DNA from: Miscanthus floridulus
Lineage: Eukaryota > Streptophyta > Magnoliopsida > Poales > Poaceae
DNA length: 64,000 nucleotides
Reading direction: 5' to 3'
Assembly: GCF_019320115.1 (NCBI RefSeq)
Contig: NC_089584.1
Coordinates: 73,439,533-73,503,532, forward strand
Part shown: positions 57,101-64,000 of the stretch, piece by piece
Layout: each line of letters begins with the position of its first letter
Position numbering within the stretch: the first letter of the stretch is position 1
Translations under genes and position numbers: made by a program
The notes under the pieces: model-generated
What the model saw: only the letters and a program-made list of their open reading frames with translations
The model's database searches: none
Told to the model about the DNA's origin: nothing

Positions 57101-57720
57101 AACATTGTTCAGGAAATATGCAGTGTTTCATTATCTATTTCAGAGATTCAGTTTTATTGTTTTATTTTGGTAGCTATTTCAGTGCTTCAGTTTCAGTTTT
57201 ATTAGGTTCAAATGTCTTTCATAATTGGTAGTTATTTTTTGTTTCATTGTTTCATTTTTCAGTCATGTTTTTATTTCGGTGCTTCAGTTTTAGTTTCATG
57301 TTCAAATGTCTTTCGTAACTGGTAGTTATTTTTTTGTTTCATTTTCAGTTTTTTTTAGTTTCATATTTCAGTCACCCTTTTAGGTTACAATGTCTTCCTA
57401 AATCACGCATATTAGTGGTCTCACCTACAATGTATAAGTTGTTACAAAACGATAGCTATTGCATACATAAGTTGTCCCAAAAAAAATTGCCTCCGAGTTT
57501 CAGAAGTTTTTTTAGTTTCAGTTTTCAGTCATGTTTTATTAATGTTTTTTCAGTTTCAGTTCTTAGTTACTCTTTCAGGTTTGAATGCATTCGTAAATTC
57601 TACATATTAGTTATATAATAACTTTTTTTTCTCAATTATTTGTTTTGTTTTCTGGTTGTTAATTTCTTTTTTAGTCACTAGTAATTTCAGTTTCAATTTT
57701 TTTTCACTGGTTTATACTAT
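57100..57720. repeat. T-rich degenerate tandem repeat region
   Basis: Two units of about 100 bp (57170-57272 and 57273-57370) share TTCAAATGTCTTTC and TGGTAGTTATTTTT..GTTTCATT. Further TTTCAGTTTT copies follow to 57700. No gene. It lies directly before the Tat LTR. Confidence 0.5.
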
Positions 57721-57758
57721 TAAGCCACTAGTGATGAGATCTATCAAATAAGACTATG

Positions 57759-58968
57759 TGTCGGGTTTATAAACCTGGGGTCCCTCGGGGATCGGCTTCT
57801 ACGCCAAGGCTCGGCCCAAGAGTTTAAAAACAATAGGGCAAAGGGACGGTCCAGCAAACCGACTGGAAGGCCAGGCCCAAGAAGAGCAATGCACGCTTGT
57901 CGGCTACTTCGGCCCACCTCTCTGACCGGATCGCTCAATTCGGGCTTCAGCCGCCTCCGGACGGCCTTTCCGATCGGAAGGCCTGCCTCGAGCCCTACTT
58001 CTGACTCTGACCCCGCGTCCTTCCGACCGGGGCTTGTAGGAACCATGCTCACCGCACTTCTCCGACCGGCGCACAAAGAGCCAACTGGAGCCATCCGACC
58101 AGGGACGTCCGCTCGGTAGGAACCAGAAAACGTGCAGAGAAAGGCAAGGCTCACAAGTCAAAACCACTGTACCAGGGACCATACCCTGCACAGAACAGTA
58201 CTTTGCAGCCACATGACACAAACAGTATTGTAGGCGTCGACATCTCCCTCCACAGCATTGTAGGGGTCGCTAAAATTCTCATACGGTAAGACTCCCCGTG
58301 TGTCTCTAGACATCGATAGCGGTATGGGCACCAGGATTTACCGTACCGAGTGAACATAACGTGACTCCTCACATGCCTCTAGGCATCAAACAGTATTTGT
58401 AGGTACCGACATCCACCATCCCTGAAAAAGGCAGCACGACCTCCTGTGTGCACCTGACGTTCTACAGCGACAACAATAGCGTTGTAGGCGCCTACCACTA
58501 TCTGGAACCCGCTGGTGTGGGCAACAAGGCTCGGTAGGCGTGGACAACAAGGCTCAGTAGCACACGCACCCTTTTCCTCTCACTTGTAAAGTCGCCCCCT
58601 TCATCTATAAAAGGGGGTGCGCTTCCTCCGACCAAGAGAGAGAGACCGATTGATCTAAGCTTAGTTCCTTTAGATTCATTAGACCAATAGCTTGAACACT
58701 TAGCTCATAGCGAAGTTTCTGTCACTCTCGGCCCTTCTGGTTGGAGCCGACCGGACCTCTTGTACATCCTATCTTTCTCCCTCTCGTTTGTAACCCCACT
58801 GCAAACTTCAAGCAACTGGGCTCAGGAATAAAGTCACCGACCAACCCCGACTAGACGTAGGGCACGTTGCCTGAACCAGTATAAATCCTGTGTCATTGAG
58901 TGCTAGGCCACCTCCGATCACAACGTACAGCAAAACTACAAATATTCACTAGTTGGTCACATTCTGCA
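57759..58968 (+). repeat. 5' LTR of gypsy-4
   Basis: 1210 bp. GC-rich, with repeated CCGACCGG-like motifs, a TATA box near 58606 and an AGAGAGAGA leader. It ends ACATTCTGCA followed by CCCACAG and the primer site. Confidence 0.82.
58606..58614 (+). promoter_or_regulatory. TATA box of gypsy-4 LTR
   Basis: TATAAAAGG in the context CATCTATAAAAGGGGGTGC is a strong TATA match about 360 bp before the LTR end. Confidence 0.75.
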
Positions 58969-58975
58969 CCCACAG

Positions 58976-58994
58976 TTGGCGCCATCCGTGGGGA
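58976..58994 (+). promoter_or_regulatory. Primer-binding site of gypsy-4
   Basis: TTGGCGCCATCCGTGGGGA follows the LTR end by seven bases. The TGGCGCC...GGGGA form is shared by Tat/RIRE2-like elements and differs from the initiator-Met sites of the other elements here. Confidence 0.78.
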
Positions 58995-58996
58995 AG

Positions 58997-60620
58997 ATGC
59001 TGTACATTCAACACTTTTTTGGTCATAGGATGACCCATACTTCCGCCACCCCCGCCGTGGTAGGCTCGGGCGATACGATTCGCTTCGGCTCGTTAGAGTT
59101 TCTCGCACTCTCGCCCGCCGGGATGTGGGTTCCACCCGTCTTCGAGCCATCCCAGGTCTTCCTCTTCGGAAGTCTGGATTTTGTCGTCGACCGGCTCAGC
59201 GTACTCCACCTCCGCGAGGAGACTCGCAACCCGACACCCATCGGAGGGACGTCCTCCATCGACTCCGGGACGCGCGACTTCAATGGCGCGGCATCTGCGC
59301 TTCATTCCGAGCAAACTCTCTGCTCAAACCCCGTTGTGAGTAATATACATGCTGTTATTCACTTACTACATTCTATCCTCCGCCAAATATCCGATGGAAC
59401 CCTGTTGTCCCCAACACAACCGCCGTACGACCGGTTCCCTTATGGCCTCGCATCTTCCGCGAACACATACGTCCGGGGACTCCAAAAGGTGCTGGCGCTG
59501 CACCCTCTCATGTCTGAGTTCATGGGGATGGCGAGCTATGCTCCCACCTGTTTCCTCGACATCATGGATGACGACGTCAGGAGTGATGGCTCCAGCATCG
59601 GTGACATGGCACCTAGCCACCGTCCATCCCTAGAGTGCGCCATGGCGGACCCTCCGGGACACCCACCGGTGAAGGCGAAGTCCTCATGGACTCACGCCCC
59701 TCCGGGCCCTCATGCAGAGACCCTCGAGCTCACACGTGAGCATGGGGAGGATCTACGATGACAGTGGCCGCATCAGCCACCGACTGCACCAGCACGCTCG
59801 GCGCACCACACTGCGCCCCATGCGCATAGACCGGCGAACGACGCTCGGGGTCGCGCCCGTTAGCCCTAGCGCAACAAACCGGTTAGGGGGACCAATCCCC
59901 TGCAGTTCGCTCGGGCCAGTCAGAACATTGCCGCTGCGGCAATGCTCCTCGCGACCTATCCGAGCCGAATGACCCTCGCGAATGGGCGATCCACCAGAAC
60001 CTCCGGGTGCTGCTGGAGATCGCCGCCGTTCAACAAGCGGAGTGTTCCGTATCACGACGCCGACTCGCGACCTCGCTCCCCGTCTGGGGAACAGGGACGC
60101 AGCAGATGGGGCACTACACCCTATCACCGCAACAACCACAGAGTGCGGCCTAGGAAGCTACAATGGCACCTCACCTCCACTTGACGACCGCTCCGTGCCG
60201 ACCGCCTGTCCACGTGTGGCTCGGACCGAACCGAGATAGGCGCAGCATCGACCGGAGTCCTAGCCCTGATAGCTTGGGACCACGGACCTTTGTCCAACAC
60301 CTCCAGCAAGCGCCGTTCCCACTGCGCTTCAATGGAGGCCGCGGCAAAGGTAAGGCCAAGCGCTAGGATCAAGATGAGGGCCGCTCCACGCAATGGGAAA
60401 AAAGAACATAAAGGATCGCCGCCAACTGACCAACTTCGCGTCGGTCGCCACGGCCGATCACGCGGGCACGCAGCCCTAGCAAGACACTCCGGGCCACTTC
60501 CATGATCTCATGGAGAGCCCGTGCACCAACGATGACTACCCCGTCAAACACCTCTATAAGGACTGCCAGCTCCTCAAGCGCCTGCTGAGGTAAGCAGGCA
60601 GGCCAAAGGAAGAAAAAGGC
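58997..60620 (+). pseudogene. gypsy-4 gag, core domain apparently missing
   Basis: From ATG 58997 the frame reads LEFLALSPAGMWVPPVFEPS, LFGSLDFVVDRLSVLHLREE and YGLASSANTYVRGLQKVLAL to 59761, the N-terminal region of Tat gag. Broken frames then lead to QQAPFPLRFNGGRGKGKAKR (60300-60365), where the conserved capsid block of RIRE2-type gag should lie after PFPxRF. It appears deleted. The nucleocapsid-like end SPCTNDDYPVKHLYKDCQLL follows (60515-60580). The missing core and lack of pol indicate a non-autonomous derivative. The deletion is inferred from memory of the family. Confidence 0.62.
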
Positions 60621-61390
60621 GAGGAAGCAGCAACCGAAGAAGGGGGCACATTGGGCAAGGATCTAGACGACTAAAGGATGAAGTGATCCGACTGGACGCC
60701 TACCGACTGAAGGACAACAACAACGACGCTCTCTCCGAGCACCTTAGAACAACTATGTCATTCTTTCTTTTCCTAAGTTTTAGTCTTACCTTTGTTTACT
60801 TAGCGAATGCTCCTATAAGAGCACCCCAACCTGAACACTTTTTGGCTTGGGGTGCTCGGGGGCTCCACTAGGGGGCTCTACTACCCCTCTGTTTTGTTTT
60901 TACTTTAAGTACTCTTTTACTTTCATATGGAGAAACTCCTTCGTACCCGAACAAAAGGGCAGTTCACTCCTTTGATTTACCTTACGTAACTTTGCTTTAA
61001 AACATTTCGACTGATCGCACCCTGCCTTTTCCTACAGTTACGATCGGCCGAGCCTCGCGGGCCACGCCCTGGGCTCGCAAAGTTGTAGTCTACGGAACAA
61101 ATGGGCAGGCACGAGAAAGAAGGAAATAAAAAACAAAATTATGCTAAGGGAAAACTAAGGAACGAAAGGGAACATGCTTCCCCGAACAGAGCAACTCCAT
61201 CACAAAAACAAAAACCGATTGCAGTCATTAAAACACACAAACGTTTTACACTGGGTCTTCCCCACAAATTTAAACTTTTTTACGTTTACTAACTACTTAT
61301 ATTCTGCAAGCTATGAAACCGGCCCGGTGACATGTGCTGACGGTGCGACCGACGAAGGCGTAGGCTGCTCACTCCCCGGCAGCATGGCAT
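60621..61390. other. gypsy-4 spacer
   Basis: About 770 bp between gag and the antisense gene, with T-rich and A-rich stretches. I see no gene or pol remnant. Confidence 0.55.
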
Positions 61391-64000
61391 TTGGCTCAAT
61401 CAGGACCAAGGCAACGTTCCCCCCAAACCAGGCTTCGTGGTATCTACAGGCTCAGAGGCATCCTGCCCACACATGCTTCGAGCCATGTCTTCACGGTGAA
61501 CATCCATCACCCACTCGGCGGATACTTGCTCCGACACCGACCGCGCGTGTGGCAGCAAGCTCTCCCCGATTGACTGGATGTCCTCCATGCTTAGGCCTTC
61601 AGCATACCCACCACAGATAGTGGCGAAGTCCAGATTCGGGTGGTACATCGCCACCGAGGTCAGCACCCTCGACGCCCTGTAAAACAGCCCGCTCCTAACA
61701 AGGTCCTTGACCGCGTCCGGGACCTTCGCCAGCTGGACAGCAGGCGCGCTAGTGCTTGGCACCGACCCGAAGACTTCCGAGATGATGAGCTAGGCAACGT
61801 TGCGGATCTGGTCAAGGTCCCCCTCAAGAGCACGTCGCTCTTCATGGGACTTGGCTAGCTCCTCTGCATTCGGCTGAGGGTCGCCTTGGTCGTCTCTAGG
61901 TCCTGCTCCAGCGTCTTCACCTTTCCATCTAGCTCTGAAGGAGGGACGACAAGCTCAGGAACAGGCTAAAGAAAGAAACCAACGCAACAAAAAAAGAAAG
62001 GGGACATACCAGTGTGAGAGTTCTCAAGGGTGGAGAACTCCTCCACCTGTCGAGTCACCTATGCATAGACAGGCGTTCGCTTCCTCCGTCCCCATCACCC
62101 GGCCTCGGAACATGAGCACCTCCTGGTCCGCCTCTGATTGGGCCCTCTGCTTCGCCTCCAGGGCCTTCCTTGCCAACTCCAGGGCGGCCCGCTCTGACAC
62201 CAGAGCACTCTGCTCCGGCTCAAGGGCCGCCAAGGCCTCTTGAAGTGCCGCCTCGGTGTTCGCTAGGGATACCCACAACCTCGCCTCAGTCTTCGCCTGG
62301 CGAGCTTTCATCGCCTCGAGCCCTTGCTCGGCGGCAGTCGCCCGCTCCGCTGCACGCTGCCCCTCCGCCCGCGCCGTGGCCGCCTCGGCCGCCTAGTCCT
62401 GGGACTCACGGTGAGCAGACTCTACCCAGCGCTCGAGCTTAGCCATCTAGGCATGTTTCGCCTGGAGGAAGTAAGACTTGCGGGACGACATCTTCCTTAT
62501 ATCCTATGAAAAACAAGCATGCTAAAGACAACCGATGAAAGATTCAAAGGGCAAGGATGAGTACTAGAAACTCACCTCCGCGGCGAGCTGCAGGTCACCC
62601 TCAACCAATTGCCGAGCGAACTGAGCCTGCTTCCGGGCACTTTCGAGCTTCGTGGACAGCTTGGTGAGGTCGAACACCATGCATGCCCTTGCCCCCCAAA
62701 AATGTCCTAGAGCTGACGCTCCCGGGAATCCCGGAGGACGAACCGTGCCTTCGATGGGTCCTCAAGGCAGGGCCACTCTAGGTCACCCTCCAGTGAACTA
62801 CCGGAGGGCCTAGCCTCCAACTGGACCACCGCCAGCTCCCGCGGCGACACGGCCAGCTCCTGCGGCGACACTTCCAGCTCTCGCAGCGACACCAGTGGCT
62901 CCGCCGTGATGTCCGCCTCATCATCAGACGGGATCTCCACCACCTCATCTGCGTGGAATGCCGCCAGGCATCCTAACTCTGTCTCGGCCACCCTTCCCTC
63001 TGGCGCCTTTGGCTCCGACGGCATGGATAAGCCGTGCGGTCCTTCACCCGATGAGATAGGGAGCTCGCCCTCCCTCATCTCTTCCACCGTGACTGTCGGA
63101 GGATGGTCCACAAGAGTTACCTTCGACATAACCCCCACTGTCGGCACCGGGATCGTCGCCAACACCGACGCCGCCACTGCCGCCTTATTAGCAGCCGCCC
63201 CGGGGGGCACCACCCCTGGGAGGGAATGCTACGGGGTAGGCCTCCAAGTCTCCCACATGGGGGTCGGAGCAACGCTCAACCCCGGCATCCCTCGGCCGCT
63301 AAATAGAAAGTACGGGTAAGTCACCCTCTGAAAAAGACTCGACCGGCAAAAGATCGAAGAGCAACAAAGGGAAACATACCGGGAGGTGAGCGGCACAACC
63401 CTGAAGGTAGGCCTCGACGACAACAGACCTACGGGACATGGGCCGCTCCTAGACTATGACCCACGCCCACTCGCTTCAGACGGGGGTGGAGTCGTCCCGA
63501 CCGGCTCCTGCCCGGCCTGCGGGTCACTACGACCTCCGGCTCGGGACTCCTCGACCAGAGCAACGGACAAAGCATCCTCCAACCGCAAGACGCGCGTCGC
63601 CCGAGCGCCAGTCTGCTCCTCAGACCGCCTAGACTGCTTGACCGCACCCACAGTAGGTAGGGTCTCCTCCAGCTGTGAGCCAAGCATTGGCACCGGTCCC
63701 ATCAGCACACAAGTGCCAGTCCGCTCCTCGGACCGCCCGGCTCGCTCGGCCACGTCCGCCACAAGCGACGACGGAACTGGCGACGCCACCGAGGGGTGCG
63801 GTGACCGTGTCCGCTTCGCCGCCCGTTCGCCAATGATGTCCACACTTGCTGTGCGCTTCCTTGACGTAGGAACATCCGCACACCGTGCGACCTCCTGCTC
63901 CTCACCAGCGGCCGCCACCATAGGGTCACGACGCTCCACCGAGGTCAAAGCCACCTCATGACTCCTCCTTCCGCTGAACCTCCCTGGTTCTCTTCTTCTT
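61391..64000 (-). pseudogene. Antisense ORF of gypsy-4 (spliced, coiled-coil protein)
   Basis: The minus strand holds at least four coding blocks. From about 63960 comes a basic, Ser/Arg-rich block (TSRKRTASVDIIGERAAKRT) and MSRRSVVVEAYLQG near 63435. 63327-62576 is acidic (VVEIPSDDEADIT), with an LRELEVSPQELAVSPRELAV repeat. 62495-62011 is a long Ala/Glu coiled coil (AALELARKALEAKQRAQSEA). 61965-61397 ends with VRSGLFYRASRVLTSVAMYH and SAEWVMDVHREDMA. GT...AG-like borders occur at 63379/63328, 62575/62496 and 62009/61966, with gaps of 44-80 nt. TAGs replace some Gln codons. Tat elements often carry such antisense ORFs of unknown role. Confidence 0.65.

Larger units (their letters stand above)
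57759..64000 (+). mobile_element. Tat-lineage Ty3/gypsy element, 5' part, probably non-autonomous (gypsy-4)
   Basis: Starts with a 1.2 kb LTR (TGTCGGGTTTATAAACC ... ATTCTGCA) and a primer site TTGGCGCCATCCGTGGGGA typical of Tat/RIRE2-like elements. A damaged gag, a spacer and a minus-strand spliced gene follow, continuing past the window edge. No protease, RT or integrase is present between gag and the antisense gene. The right end is outside the window, so no target duplication can be checked. Confidence 0.8.

Overview
This window is intergenic DNA from a plant nuclear genome. It is almost certainly a grass, and the retroelement families suggest a panicoid or Andropogoneae-type genome (sorghum, sugarcane or Miscanthus-like). 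That placement is inference from element families, not a species call. I see no intact cellular gene, tRNA, rRNA or CRISPR. Nearly every stretch belongs to transposable elements in several states of decay, and the interest lies in how they are nested and what they carry.

Layout. 1-4029: 3' half of a SIRE-type Ty1/copia element (RT-RNase H end, spacer, 1.9 kb LTR). 4030-4895: a small ORF with four 23-residue repeats followed by a fragment of another LTR. 4896-12928: a minus-strand Tekay/Del-type chromovirus with a 4.1 kb 3' LTR, truncated in gag, where it abuts a Mutator-like transposase gene. That transposase gene (minus strand) is cut in two at 13930 and 39359 by a 25.4 kb SIRE-type copia insertion flanked by the direct repeat ATCAC. 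Inside this copia's third ORF sits a CRM-like Ty3/gypsy element (22471-36622). Inside the gypsy's left LTR sits a 6.45 kb CACTA-type DNA transposon (22946-29399, 3-bp duplication TGC), which carries fragments of an Aux/IAA auxin-response repressor gene and of a nucleotide-sugar transporter gene. This is a four-layer nest: MULE, then copia, then gypsy, then Pack-CACTA.

41606-54570 is a complete minus-strand Tekay-type gypsy with 3.6 kb LTRs and a perfect 5-bp duplication (AACAA). It carries an extra ORF upstream of gag whose N-terminus closely resembles the histone H3 tail. 55312-56156 is an 845-bp fold-back Mutator-type element with a 9-bp duplication. 57759-64000 is the 5' part of a Tat-lineage, apparently non-autonomous gypsy with an interrupted gag and a spliced antisense coiled-coil gene.

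Most notable: (1) the histone-H3-tail-like leader of the accessory ORF at 50577; (2) the 3' end of the copia element is a roughly 600-bp-arm palindrome of its own U3 region, and its 5' LTR is reduced to 57 bp; (3) the CACTA element carries an Aux/IAA degron exon; (4) the copia third ORF is disabled almost wholly by CAG-to-TAG changes, the footprint expected of CHG cytosine methylation. All reading frames described are decayed, and none is claimed to be functional.
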